Shown here: positions 23,261 to 37,034 of the stretch, in pieces
Layout of the letters: each line of letters begins with the position of its first letter
How positions within the stretch are numbered: position 1 is the stretch's first letter
DNA from: Erpetoichthys calabaricus
Lineage: Eukaryota; Chordata; Cladistia; Polypteriformes; Polypteridae
Length of the DNA: 64,000 nt
Direction: 5' to 3'
NCBI RefSeq assembly: GCF_900747795.2
Contig: NC_041405.2
Span: 134,934,946 to 134,998,945, forward strand
Translations under genes and position numbers: made by a program
Notes under the pieces: model-generated
Database searches by the model: none
Told to the model about the DNA's origin: nothing
What the model saw: only the letters and a program-made list of their open reading frames with translations

Positions 23261-26200
23261 GTAGGTGAAGAAAACAGTTTAGAATAGAGCAAACTGTTGT
23301 AGAAACGCATGTCCTCATGGTTACTAGCCTCTGAATTTAGGACTGATGCTTGGTAGCCATTGGAATTATGTGACCAGAGTAAATAATAAAGATTAGGAAG
23401 AGGTTACAATTTTTACATCAGAGATGAATCCTTTCAGTATATGGCGTTTCCAGAAAAAATAGACTCCCATGAGGTTGTGTTTAATTGAGAGAGATGTTGG
23501 TGAATATGTCAGAATGTACTTAAAATTTCTTTGGTAGCAGTTCACCAGAAAGAAAAAATGAGAGAGGTGTGGCGGGAAGTAACAGAGGAAGACCCCCATG
23601 ATGTGTAGCAAGTATGTCCAGACAATCATGACTGTGTGTGAGGGATGGTGCTGTCAGTCTTTTGCTGTGCTTATTTATTTGGCTATGCTTTAAACATGGC
23701 GAGTATTTCTCTTAATGGTTTTGAGTTGCAAGATAAGCTGCTGGCCAGGAAGTCATGCCTAAGAATGTGACATCAGCTCTATTTTTATTATGCTGAGTGC
23801 AGAACATGTATTGCTCTGCCTTGTATCTTCACTCTGAATATGTCCTATGAGTTCCTCGTAACCCTCCCCCCACTTCATTTTGGCCAAAACTAAAGAAGAA
23901 GCGAAAGTGGTTATAGAGAATATTTTTCGCTTCCGGGTGTTTTTTTTTTTTTAAAACTGCCTGCTGAAAGAAAAATGTATGTTTTCCTACATTTAAACAA
24001 CATAGTATCTTTGTAGCAGTATTTGATTTGGACTGATGGGAGAAGGATTAACTCATTAAATGAGCTCAGAAAAACTGCTGCACTATTCTTGATGAAAACG
24101 TAATGGTTTAACATACTAAAGGGAGGCAAGTGCTCAGCCCCCAAACTCTTTCTTTTCTTCAGTGCAATTTTTAATATATTTGACTGATTTCTGCCCCCAT
24201 GAAGTGAGGAAGACTCAACAGAGACGAGGGTCCATCCTCTCACTGACTGTCATTTGGTTATGTCAGTGATAAGACGAGGAGTAATGGTTTCTATGCACAT
24301 CAGCCTTATGTTTTTTTTTTCTTTTTTGTTTTCTGTAATTGCTTCATTAAGCTATACTGAGGCCAAACTAGTTTTAATTTGTGCTCTACATTAGCATGTA
24401 TGATTTTTTAGGTAGTTGACAGCAGCTGATATGGGGAACTTGGTTTTAGGTCATAGGATTGTGGTTAATTGGGTGGCAAAGTGAACCAGGGAAATTCTGC
24501 TTTCTGTTTTTAGACAAGCCAGGAGAATATCCTGAATTCTAAAACACTGGGTTTAACATCCTAACTAGAAACCGAATGAACTTGAATTCAGTGGGTAAAA
24601 TTAGACATAAGGAAACTGGAAGAAAAACAGACATAATTTGAAGGTGAGATTTCAGACCCCACCATGGATAAAAGGATAATGTGTCATGGAGCAAAATTGT
24701 CAGCAGTCCTTTGTCTGAATATACAAGATATTCTTTAGAACTAGTAATTTTGGAAGTACTTATGGCCTTTTAGTTTTCTCATTGTACTAGCCTTAAATGA
24801 AAGTTTGGGGAAAAAAAAGATTATTATTATTATTAAGGGCTGTTTATCAAATTCCCATTAGCGAGAGATTATTTAGACAGGTTGTATGGCCGAAGCACAA
24901 GCAACAGTGTATGTGGTTTGTAGTTTGCTTGTGTGGGTGCACTGAGCGGTGTGATGTGGCTGTCATAGATGTGTTCAAAATGTGCAACACTAAATATTCT
25001 TTGCCAGCTGCTTTAATTCCCAAAATGATTGAGCACGCAAGATTTGTTTATTTTTGTCCCTGTATATTCACATGTATGCCCTTAACTGCTCCTTTTTCAT
25101 GAGTGCTTCCATTTTAACTAGATAATGAGGCTTTGTCTATTAAATAAACATCCACTGTAGCAACAACATGGTAAGCAACTTTGAGCTTCTGAAGTTTCAT
25201 CTTCAAACTTTGGCTTGGCAAAGAAAGGTAAAAGTAATTAAGAAGTAACCAGCTGAAAAATGTGCAAATGTGTTGTAATTCATGTTTTTCAGGACTGCTA
25301 ATTTTAATTGATTAATTTTATCTATTAACGTCTTACTTGTTGCAGTCAGCCTTTAGTGCCTGCATTTTTACTTCTATGGATGCTTGATTTGTCTTTTCTC
25401 TTTGAACTTGGCAAGCTGTTTTAATGACTGCTTTTTGCTCATTATAAATGTATTCGGAGTCAAGTTAGCATTTTACATATCTAAAGTAGAATTTTGGCTG
25501 GAAAGAATTTGCTTGACATATCTGTAGTATTTTTAACAAGTTAAAATTAAGTTTTCCATATCATTGTTATGCTATATAAATTCAATGGATTATTATTATT
25601 ATAATGACAAATCAGAAATAGAATTAGAGGTATTTCCAGTGTTAGTTGTAATACAGTCCTCTCCAAAAGTACTGCAAGACCATTTCAATTTTTTTCCTAT
25701 ACACAGAGGACACTTTTTGGTTTGAGATTAAAAGGTAAATATGAGGCTAGTGTTCAGAATTTCAGCATTTATATTCTGGTGTTGATATTTGGATGTGTTA
25801 AACAACATAGAAGAGTAGTACCTTTTGGAGCAGACCACACAATTTTTAGGGGAGTAAAAGTATAGGAACATGTGACTGACAGGTGTTTCTCTTTACCCAG
25901 GTGTGTCCTTTTTGACTGATTGTTTAAACAATAAATATTTCTGAATGTGACCTCTTGGTTTTAGCTTGGGTTTCACCTATGACTGCATTTGTTGTTAAAC
26001 ACACCAGAAATACCTGAGAGCTGTCTAAGGGAGAAAAGCAAGCCATTTTGAAGCTGAATAAAGGGAAAATCATTCAGAGGTCTTACACAAACACTGGACA
26101 TAGGCAATACAACAATTTGCAATTTTCTGAAAAAAAAGAAAAAACACTGGTGTGCTGAGCAACTGACATTGAGTGGTTGGCCAAGGAGAACAGCAGGTCA

Positions 26201-29200
26201 TTACAAAAACATTGTGGAGAAAAAAAACAGAAAACGGCAGTCAGTAATATCACCAACAGCCTCCACAGGGCAGGATTGGAGGAATTGCAATCCAACATTT
26301 GAAAGAAGACTGAGAGCAGAAATATAGAGGCTGTACCACAAGATGCAAATCACTTATAATAAGAAGTGGAATTTGCACCAAAAACAAAAAAAGTATACAT
26401 ATTACCCACAAATGTTTCTGGAACATTCTTATGGACTGATGAGATCAAGATCAACCTTTATAAAGTGATGGAAAAGCCAAAATGTGAAGGAAGACAGGAT
26501 CTGGGCATGAGCCAAAACATACAAGCTCATCTGTCAAGCACAGTGAAGGTAGTGTCATTGCTTGGATTTGCATTGCTGCTTCTGAAACAGAGCAATTAAT
26601 CTTTATTGTCACTTTATTGGCTTCTTTACTGATGTCACTCATGATAGTAGCAGCAGAATGATTTTAGACGTTTACAGACACATTTTGTTTGCCAATTTAC
26701 AAAGAAATGCATCCAGACCAATCAAGAGAAACTTCATCATACAACAAGAAAGTTTTCCCAAGTCAGTGCCGACTATTATTGGATCTTTATTAAAACTTTT
26801 ACTTTGGTTCTGATACTAGCTTTCGGGGCTTAGTACCAGTAACAAAAGTCTTCCAAAGCAAATAACTGAAAACTCCCCTCAAATCTTTGTCTGGGCACTG
26901 TTTGATTCCCCTAGCTCATAAACATGCGTGCCCCCCCTGCAGCACAATCCTACAACTCCCTGTTCTGCTGTGCTCAGAAAATGATTAACAGGTGAGTGGG
27001 TTAGGACTGGGGTTGCTCCTTTCCTTTGAGTGTCTTGCGGATATGTTTGAAGAGTGGTGAGAGCTGCCTCCCTCAGTGATTCGAGCAAGATCATCTACTT
27101 CTTCTTTCAGCTGCTCCCGTTAGGGGTTGCCACAGCGGATCATCTTCTTTCATATCTTTCTATCCTCTGCATCTTGTTCTGTTACACCCATCGCCTGCAT
27201 GTCCTCTCTCACCACATCCATAAACTTTTGCTTAGGCCTTCCTCTTTTCCTCTTTCCTGGCAGCTCTATCCATAACATCCTTCTCCCAATATACCCAGCA
27301 TCTCTCCTCTGCACATGTCCAAACCAACGCAATCTCGCCTCTCTGACTTTGTCTCCCAACCGTCCAACTAGAGCTGACCCTCTAATGTACTTATTTCTAA
27401 TCCTATCCATCCTCGCCACACCCAATGCAAATCTTAGCATCTTTAACTCTGCCACCTCCAGCTCTGTCTCCTGCTTTCTGGTCAGTGCCACCATCTCCAA
27501 CCCATATAACATAGCTGGTCTCACTACCATCTTGTAGACCTTCTCTTTCACTCTTGATACCCGTCTGTCACAAATCACTCCTGACACTCTTGTCCACCCA
27601 TTCCACCCTTCCTGCACTCTCTTTTTCACCTCTTTTCCACAATCCCTATTACTCTGTACTGTTGATCCCAAGTATTTAAACTCATCCACCCTTGCCAACT
27701 CTACTCCCTGCATCCTCACCATTCCACTGACCTCCCAGTCATTCACACACACGTGTTCTGTCTTGTTCCTACTGACCTTCATTCCTCTTCTCTCTAGAGC
27801 ATATCTCCACCTCTCCAGGGTCTCCTCAACCTGCTCCCTACTATCGCTACAGATCACAATGTCATCAGCAAACATCATAGTCCATGGGGACTCCTGTCTA
27901 ATCTCGTCTGTCAACCTGTCCATCACCATTGCAAATAAGAAGGGGCTCAGAGCCAATCCCTGATGTAATCCCACCTCCAACCTGAATGCATCCGTCAGTC
28001 CTACCACAGACCTCCCCACTGTCGCACTTCCCTTGTACATATCCTGTACAACTCTTACGTACAGTGCATCCGGAAAGTATTCACAGCGCATCACTTTTTC
28101 CACATTTTGTTGTGTTACAGTCTTATTCCAAAATGGATTACATTCATTTTTTTCCTCAGAATTCTACACACAACACCCCATAATGACAACATGAAAAAAG
28201 TTTACTTGAGATTTTTGCAAATTTATTAAAAATAAAAAAATTGAGGAAGCACATGTACATAAGTATTCACAGCCTTTGCCATGAAGCTCAAAATTGAGCT
28301 TGGGTGCATCCTGTTTCCCCTGATCATCCTTGAGATGTTTGTGCAGCTTAATTGGAGTCCACCTATGGTAAATTCAGTTGATTGGACATGATTTGGAAAG
28401 GCACACACCTGTCTCTATAAGGTCCCACAGTTCATGTCAGAGCACAAACCAAGCATGAAGTCAAAGGAATTGTCAGTGACCTCCGAGGCAGGATTGTCTC
28501 GAGGCACAAATCTGGGGAAGGTTACAGAAAAATTTCTGCTGCTTTGAAGGTCCCAATGAGCACAGTGGCCTCCATCATCCGTAAGTGGAAGAAGTTCGAA
28601 ACCACCAGGACTCTTCATAGAGCTGGCCAGCCATCTAAACTGAGCGATCGGGGTAGAAGGGCCTTAGTCAGGGAGGTGACCAAGAACCCGATGGTCACTC
28701 TGTCAGAGCTCCAGAGGTCCTCTCTGAAGAGAGGAGAACCTTCCAGAAGGACATCCATCTCTGCAGCAATCCACCAATCAGGCCTGTATGGTAGAGTGGA
28801 CAGACGGAAGCCACTCCTTAGTAAAAGGCACATGGCAGTCCACCTGGAGTTTGCCAAAAGTCACCTGAAGAACTGTCAGACCATGAGAAAGAAAATTCTC
28901 TAGTCTGATGAGACAAAGATTGAACTCTTTGGTGTGAATGCCAGGCGTCAAGTTTGGAGGAAACCAGGCACCGCTCATCACCAGGCCAATACCATCCCTA
29001 CAGTGAAGCATGGTGGTGGCAGCATCATGCTGTGGGGATGTTTTTCAGCAGCAGGAACTGGGAGACTAGTCAGGATAAAGGGAAAGATGACTGCAGCAAT
29101 GTACAGAGACATCCTTGATGAAAACCTGCTCCAGAGCGCTTTTGACCTCAGACTGGGGCGACGGTTCATCTTTCAGCAGGACAACGACCCTAAGCACACA

Positions 29201-32200
29201 GCCAAGATATCAAAGGAGTGGCTTCAGGACAACTCTGTGAATGTCCTTGAGTGGCCCAGCCAGTGCCCAGACTTGAATCTGATTGAACATCTCTGGAGAG
29301 ATCTTAAAATGGCTGTGCACCGAAACTTCCCATCCAACCTGATGGAGCTTGAGAGGTGCTGCAAAGAGGAATGGGCGACACTGGCCAAGGATAGGTGTGC
29401 CAAGCTTGTGGCATCATATTCAAAAAGACTTGAGGCTGTAATTGCTGCCAAAGGTGCATCGACAAAGTATTGAGCAAAGGCTGTAAATACTTATGTACAT
29501 GTGATTTCTCAGTTTTTTTATTTTTAATAAATTTGCAAAAACCTCAAGTAAACTTTTTTCACATTGTCATTATGGGGTGTTGTGTGTAGAATTCTGAGGA
29601 AAAAAATGAATTTAATCCATTTTGGAATAAGGCTGTAACATAACAAAATGTGAAAAAAGTGATGTGCTGTGAATACTTTCCGGATGCACTGTACTTCTCT
29701 GCCACTCCTGACTTCCTAATACAATACCACAGCTCCTCTGTCATGCTTTCTCCAGGTCCACAAAGACGCAATGCAACTCCTTCTGGCCTTCTCTAAACTT
29801 CTTCATCAACATCCTCAGAGCACACATTGCATCTGTGGTGCTCGCTCTTGGCATGAAACCACACTGCTGCTCACTAATCATCACCTCACTTCTTAACGTA
29901 GCTTCCACTACTCTTTCCCATAACTTCATGCTGTGGCTCATCAATTTTATTCACCTTTAGTTACTGTAGTCCTGCACATCCCCCTTATTCTTAAATATCG
30001 GCACCAGTACACTTCTTCTCTACTCCTCAGGTATTCTCTCACTTTCCAAGATTCCATTAAACAATCTGGTTAAAAACTCCACTGCCATCTCTCCTAAACA
30101 CCTCCTTGTTTCCATACGTATGTCATCTGGACCAGCAGCTTTTCCATTCTTCATCCTCTTCATAGCTGTCCTTACTTCCTCCTTGCTAATCCGTTGCACT
30201 TCCTAATTCACTATCTCCACATCATCCAACCTCTTCTCTCTCTCTCGTTCTCTTCATTCATCAGCCTCTCAAAGTACTCACTCTTTACATCTGCTCAGCA
30301 CACTCTCCTCGCTTGTGAGTATGTTTCCATCTTTATCCTTTATCACCCTAACCTGCTGCACATCTTTCACAGCTTGGTTCCTCTGTCTAGCCAATCGTTA
30401 CAGGTCCTTTTCTCCCTCCTTAGTGTCCAACCTCTCATTCAACTCATCATACTCCTTTTCTTTAGCCTTCGCCACCTCTCTCTTCACCTTGTGCCTTATC
30501 TTCTTGTACTCTTGTCTACTTTCTGCATCTCTCTTACTATCCCACTTCTTCTTTGTCATTCAATTTAACAATTGAAGAGCATGTTTACCCCTTAATATTC
30601 GTTCACATTAATAAAGGACTAAGTGTGAGGCGCTTGAAAACTACAATTTACTTCTGGTACTGAAATTAAAGAAATAGGTGTACTGTACAGCTTTAAAAAC
30701 GTGATTTTTTTTTTCTGTACCTTTTCAGTACTGTCATATCATGCAACCCTATTGCCAACTCAACAAAGGATTTATTAGGTGAAAAACGTGCAAGGTTTTA
30801 GACTGGCCAAGTCAATCACCAGACTAAAGTGAAAAGCCCTATACAAACAACCACTCATGCTGTGGTACCAGGCTAGAGAAGCATAACAAAATGAGTTGCA
30901 GACTTGATAAGGTTATTGCAAGCAAGAAATATGCAACTAGTTATTAGGCGTTATTTACTTTAAGACTATTTTTTTCCTATAATTTTGCTTGCCAAAAAAA
31001 TTGAGTGGTCTGCTGTAAAAGGTGCTATGTTCTGTGTTGTTTAATACACCTAGATGTCAATGCCAGGAAATTAAAGATGAAATTATGAACTCTTGTCTTA
31101 TATTCATCTTTTGCTGTCAAACCCAAAAGTCTTCAGTTTATAGCAAATAAAACTGGTCTTGCTGTTTCAATACTTTCAAAGGGGACAGTATTATACACCT
31201 GATGTACTTTGAGTTTTGAGTTTGTTCAGTTTATTGATTTTAATTATTTTTTGCACAGTGCACTCAAATTGTAAAGATGTATTTGAAGATCACATTATGG
31301 ATCAGTAATTTGAAAAAAAAGGAAAATTAAATGTATAAATTAGCATGAGTACCATAATGTACTGTATATGCTTCTGAATTTTTACTATTCAGTAAAGGAT
31401 AAGTTTGGTATTTTTCAAGTCAGTTATTTCTTTACAATCATGGTCCTCACAGGTGGCGCAGTGGTAGTGCTGCTGCTTTGCAGTAAGGAGACTGTGGAAG
31501 ATTGTGGGTTCGCTTCCTGGTTCCTCCCTGTGTGGATAGCGCTTTGAGTACTGAGAAAAGCGCTATATAAATGTATGAATTATTTATTATTATTATTATT
31601 ATGGTATACACGGTATTCATTAGCTGCATTTTATTCTGACATAAAGCGTTTTTTATATGTTTTAAAAATGTTATGCCTGCTCTTGAAGCTTAAAATAGAC
31701 ACACAGTGTCTCCACTGGCGCGATCGCCTTCCCCCACAGCTTCTCCAGTTCCTCATGGAAGGCACGTAACACCTGCAAAAGCGACTCTGCGGGCTGAAGG
31801 CAGACCTCCAGCTCACGCAGAGCCACTGGCAAGCACAGAAAGTCCGCCTGCGATTGGCTTACCTGGCTGTCAGTCACATACGCCAGCTGCTTCCTGTGGG
31901 GCCTTTCCTCCGGCCCAATCGGGTCCTTCCCCGGCCTGAGATGGACATTCCTTGGTCCCGCCTCCATCCAATCATCGGTGGGCACGCAAGACACACCATC
32001 TAATCCCATGCCTGTCTCTGGGACGGACTTGTGGTCTTCAGCCATCTTGTCTCCCTTCTTCCTGGTGCGGCGGTGTGCTTGCGGTCTTTCGAGCTGCAGC
32101 TTTTCCTCCTCCACAGCTTCTCCTGCTGCCGCCGCGCTGTTGAAGCCCCGCAGACCTGCACGTGCCTGCCATCGACGCTGATCCGGGTAGTCCCTGCCTG

Positions 32201-35200
32201 CTAAACACAAAACATGTGTGGTCCCCCAGGGCCAGCTGCTGGCGAGCAGGGAACTCACCTCCCGGGTCCCGTCTGTCTGAGGAAACGTCCTCGGCGTGGC
32301 CTCTCCAGACGCAATGCCGTCCCGGGCGCCTCCAGCGACAGCATGCTTGTAGGAGCCCGCTGCACTTCTGCACCACCCATTGTCGTCCCCCACCAGGGGG
32401 AAATGGCCAATCTGTGGACCGGTGGCGGTCCGTGGGACGAGTCTCTCTCGCGGGGTTGTGTGCACACCGCACCCGCGGCACGTTGGTGGGCTCCCCTGCT
32501 GTGCCGGGCCGGCCACAACATTATTTCTTAATCCAGGTCCCAACCTTGAACCAGGCGGAGCATCCTGCCGACTACGCCAGTGTGGAACGTGGCCCAGACA
32601 CAGACAGGCAGTCATCGTATTAAGCACCAGCGCACTTTTTTTTACCAGTCTATTATTTACAATTGTGCACACAAACCCCCAAAACTCACCAAAAAAAGTA
32701 CAGGCCTTCAACACAATGCCTCTTTCTCTTCAGGCCACCTCCATGCCTCTCCTCCAAGACCTCATCCTCTCGACCTCCCAACTCTAGCCAACAAATGGAG
32801 GGAGCCGGCCCCTTTTATTCCTACCAGAACGTGCTCCAGGTGCCTCCCGATTAGCTTTTGCCGGCACTCCCCAGTGTGGAGGAAGTGCCGGCTGCGCACA
32901 CGGAAACACTCCAGGTGTCCCCAATCCTTTTCCCCCCCAGCACTTCTGGGTGTGGCGGAAGTGCTGAGGTCCAGGGCTCCATAGGCATCGGGGGGCCCCT
33001 ACAGGGCTGAGCTTCAAAGCTCTGTACCTGTGGTACCCATAGCCACCAGGATGGTCGCCCCCACATGGTCTGGGGGAAGGTATAAGCCCTCCTCCGGGGC
33101 GTCCCGGCCGGGTACCACCCCCAGCCACCTTTGACAACACATATTGTACAACACTATGTATGGCTTTTTTTTTTTTCTTCTTCTTCTTTGTGAGATTCAG
33201 CCATTTTAAAAGGAGACCATCTGTGGGCTTCAATTCACTGCTTTTGGCCCAAGGTGTGTGGTTTCCTCTTAGTATATATTTTTAATCTCAAGAAATCGTC
33301 TCCATGTGATCTTTGTTTGACATTACCTAGTGTTAATACCAAGATATGAATTGCTGTTTCTTTTCTATAGACAACTGGATAGTAATCGCTAAACAAAGTC
33401 ACTCACTCTCTTTCACCACGTGATAAAGGTCAAATCTGAAAACTGTCTTCACTCCACTTATTTCAGTTACCGACTAAAAGCATCTACATAAAGGAAGTGA
33501 CTGTGGATCCATAGATATTGCTTAGGGATTCCATATCAAACAGCACCAGCAGCGAAATTCAGTAATACTACAATGATTTTTACAAATACGAGAGTAAATC
33601 AAAAAGTAAAGGAAATTTAAAAATTAAGTGATAACTGCAACAGATAGAAGCTGGCGCATCACAACCCATTCACTAGGGATGATCTGATCAGGTTTTGTAA
33701 GGCCGATACAGATTTCATGTCACTTGATTGGCCAATTCCAATACCGATTTTTGTTTTTCTTTTTACACAAATCTCCTGCATAATAGAAGTGTTATGTCTT
33801 CTATTAAAGTGTATTTTTAAAAGTAAACTATAGACCACTGTGTTAACTGTTCTTTTTTTATTAACAAAATGAAATTCTGTAGGCTTATTGTTCAGTGACC
33901 ATAAAATACTATAATAAATAAAATTTCCTTAAACTACATACTTCAATAAGATATGTACAAAAATATTTATCCATAATACATATAAGGAAATGTTTCTCAT
34001 AATTACAAGCTGTCATTGTTCAATTTTTTCTGTAATGTACCTATCTGAAACGAGGCTTACCGGTAATTAATTAATAAATACAGTAGCATATACACCATTT
34101 CTCTAACAAAAAAAGATATTCATTCTCACACAATTAATTGATATTAGTAATTAAACAGTGCTTACATGTAAATATACATGCAGTTATAGGTTTTAATAAT
34201 TTTAAATCATTAATTGCACTACAGCTTTTTACTGTTAAAATATGCATTTACTATATTTGTACAGGTGTGTTTTTTTAATTCATGAGGTGTAATTATAAAA
34301 TATGGATTACCATTTTAATTATGTAGTACTTGTTTCTTACCAAAACTTATGCTGTATGACACACAGCAACAAATAATAAACACAGTGTAAACCTTTTAAA
34401 CAAGCCTATTGTTTACTAATCAGCAATTTCAGATTTGTCTGTTTTATCTTTTTCCAGTAAAAAGTGTAAGCAGCTGCATTTTAAACACGCATGCTGTCCA
34501 AACTCAAGCAGTGCCCGTTTGAATTTAAAGGAGAAAATAAAGGTTTGAATTCTTTAAAGTAGCTTTTCTTGCTGTTTGTCTAGTTCCACAGAATGACTTC
34601 TCTGATTACTTTTTTCAGTTTATTACTCCACTTTCTTTAACTTAATGGCAAATATACTAATTCCTTCTTGTTCACTAATAAAACAAGCTTCCGTTTGCTG
34701 CTCTTTGTTTACACTGCAGGAAGTTTTTTGTAAAAGGAAAAAAAAAAGACACCCTCTGGCTTAACTGCCATAATTCGTACTGTCATAATAAATCTGCCAA
34801 TCAGAGCATCCCTAATATTCACTATGGCTTATGGGTAGTTTGAACACACGCAGCCCTCTGCTGTTTGTCTAGTTGATGCCATGGTTAAATGAATGTGGAA
34901 TCACCTCTTCAGGATTGCACCTTGCTGAACAACATGCTGTAGTGAGATTTCTTTGGACAGATGGAGTGAAACCTGCTGAAATTCAACAGTTGTGCAGTCC
35001 TGCAGCCAAGCACCCATATTTATTTCATCCTGGCTCAAAACAGACCAACAGCAGCATGCTGCACTGTGTATGTTCTAAATACCCACAAGCCATCACGAAC
35101 ATGTTGTATTGCGTTAGCTTCTGTCTATTGTGATTACTGTGTAATTTTCAAATTGTCTCTACATTTTCATTTATCCTTGTTATTTAAAGTTGACCTAAAC

Positions 35201-35422
35201 TTGCTACAAATCATAACTTAGACCTACCTCATTTTATTGTGATCTTTCATGGAGTAGTTGTCTACCAACAAACAGTGAAATTACTAATTACATTACTCAT
35301 GTTGTTTTCAGTTCTTTTATTACCATTTTTTGAGCAAGATTGGCGTATCTTGTGCAGTAAATTTTGATGATCGGTTTGTTGAGCTTCAGTCTGTTCAATT
35401 GTGGTTTAACTGTATTCCCTAC

Positions 35423-35459
<37 letters not shown>

Positions 35460-36360
35460 CATGCAGGTAGCCTCTTTCTCTGAGGCTTTGATAAATTATT
35501 GCAACTTAGCTTAATCAGTTCAGTTCAGATTTATTGTCATATGTGCACTCTTGCGTTAATGCTTGACCACCATGCACCACAACATAAATCTAGGCATTGT
35601 AAAATGTAACCTCACAGAATGCAACAGGACAAAAGTAGCCCCTACCACATCACCTTGTCCTGCGGGTTGTGTGGTTCACAATTTCAGCTAGGTAAATCTA
35701 TATATAAAATCACTAGTAATGGTGTACTATTTTTTTTTTCTAACACTCTGAGTGATTAGCACACAGCCTGCATGAGTTTCAGCACATATCCAGTATTGCT
35801 TATAAAGAATATGATTTGAGCAAGCGTTTGCAGCTGATGCTGGCACACTTTTGAATCATGAATAGTCACAGTGGTTTGGCAGCAGATGCATACTCCAGTC
35901 AGATGATTTCATGGCATATTGTCAGCCTTTCTGCTATATCAGACACTGCACAGTTTTCTGCATTTGTTATAAGGCGCAACAGAACACAACCATTAATAAA
36001 ATATAACTGAAGAGACATCAGGAAGAAAATATGTAGACTGCAGCCAGGCTAAGTCTGAGAACAAACTGCTTTTGGAAAATATAAAAAAAACACCCATGAC
36101 GACCACTGTGAGTAGATGATCGAACAGCAAATGTATGCTTACCTTAAGAAAATAGTTCCAACAACTTGTGATTAACATGTATTACTTCCAGTTTACATTA
36201 GAAGCTAATTTTCTTAAGTATGAACATGTGCTTCTTCAGACTGGGTGTACTTGCTAAGTTTTAAGATTTGTCACATTTGGACTGGTGCCTCTTAAATCCC
36301 ATTTTAAAGCACAAAAAAGTACATATTTAAAAAATGTGTGTGGGTATGTATGTGTGTGTG

Positions 36361-36400
<40 letters not shown>

Positions 36401-36981
36401 GGTAACGGTGCACTGCAGAATAACGTGCAGTGAATACACTTGACTTGAGCATTCATTGTTTTCATCCTCTTTCTCTGTATGTTTAGCATTCGTTTGCTCA
36501 GAAGTTGATGCGCTTGCTGCTTCCTGAGCAGCTCTTCTTTTTTCCACCCTAGCAGCCCGCTTCTTCTGTTCTGTCGGCATCTTTTCATGTTTAAACTAAT
36601 TAAGTCAGTGTTTGTGTTGCAATTACTTAGTACGTTTTCTTTAATTTTTCACTTAAGCTGGCACTTAAGCCTTCAATCTGCCTCGAGAATGATTTAAGAT
36701 ATGAAGAGGTAGGGGAAGTGATGGAGAAGGTGGTAGCGATGAGAATGGTGCCCGTACGCATGTGCTTCATGGCCGCCCTGCTGGCTGCTGCCGAGAGTTC
36801 ATTCTACAATAAAATAAAAATAAAAAGAGGCATAACCTTGGAGGTCAATCATCACCCTGAAAGCGAATAGTAGATGTCACGTAGTATATGTGTACCAAAT
36901 TTCATGTCAATAGATCAAACAGTTTGCGAGCTACAGGTGATTTAAAATCCTGGACAGACAAATGAACAGCCACGGTAGCGG

Positions 36982-37034
<53 letters not shown>

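Larger units (their letters stand above)
27099..30577 (-). mobile_element. RTE-like LINE, 5'-truncated, interrupted by a Tc1
   Basis: The minus-strand frame at 27150-28061 contains the reverse transcriptase core [19 protein letters not shown], then [33 protein letters not shown] and [13 protein letters not shown]. Upstream RT blocks continue on the other side of the Tc1 at 29741-29944 ([26 protein letters not shown]). When the Tc1 is removed, GVAEKY runs directly into [10 protein letters not shown]. The 3' end reads GGCAACCCCTAACGGGAGCA then GCTGAAAGAAGAAG. A short insertion at 60436-60500 has the same 3' end. Beyond about 29950 the frame is broken and the 5' end is missing. The first residues of the long open frame ([11 protein letters not shown]) are Tc1 end sequence, not LINE. 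Confidence 0.8.
25654..31188 (+). mobile_element. old Tc1/mariner element split by a LINE that is itself split by a Tc1
   Basis: The left end CAGTCCTCTCCAAAAGTACT (TA at 25652-25653) and the right end, which reads CTGTCCCCTTTGAAAGTA inward (TA at 31189-31190), are diverged inverted ends. The left half (to about 26760) contains degraded transposase with [16 protein letters not shown], which includes the first catalytic aspartate. The right half (from about 30738) has nucleotide blocks for the 3' end, such as AACTCAACAAAGGATTTATT and GTTATTGCAAGCAAG. The RTE-like LINE at about 27099-30577 separates the halves. Many stops and gaps show that this element is much older than its passengers. Confidence 0.75.

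Noticed and set aside
31706-32984. Multiple long frames on both strands.
   Set aside because: The GC-rich LTR and leader of a fossil LTR element has few stop codons in any frame. Only the minus-strand internal region is plausible as former element coding sequence.
35698-35720. A lone Helitron-like 5' start (TCTATATATAAAATCAC).
   Set aside because: No matching 3' hairpin or CTAG end was found nearby, and the motif is short and AT-rich.
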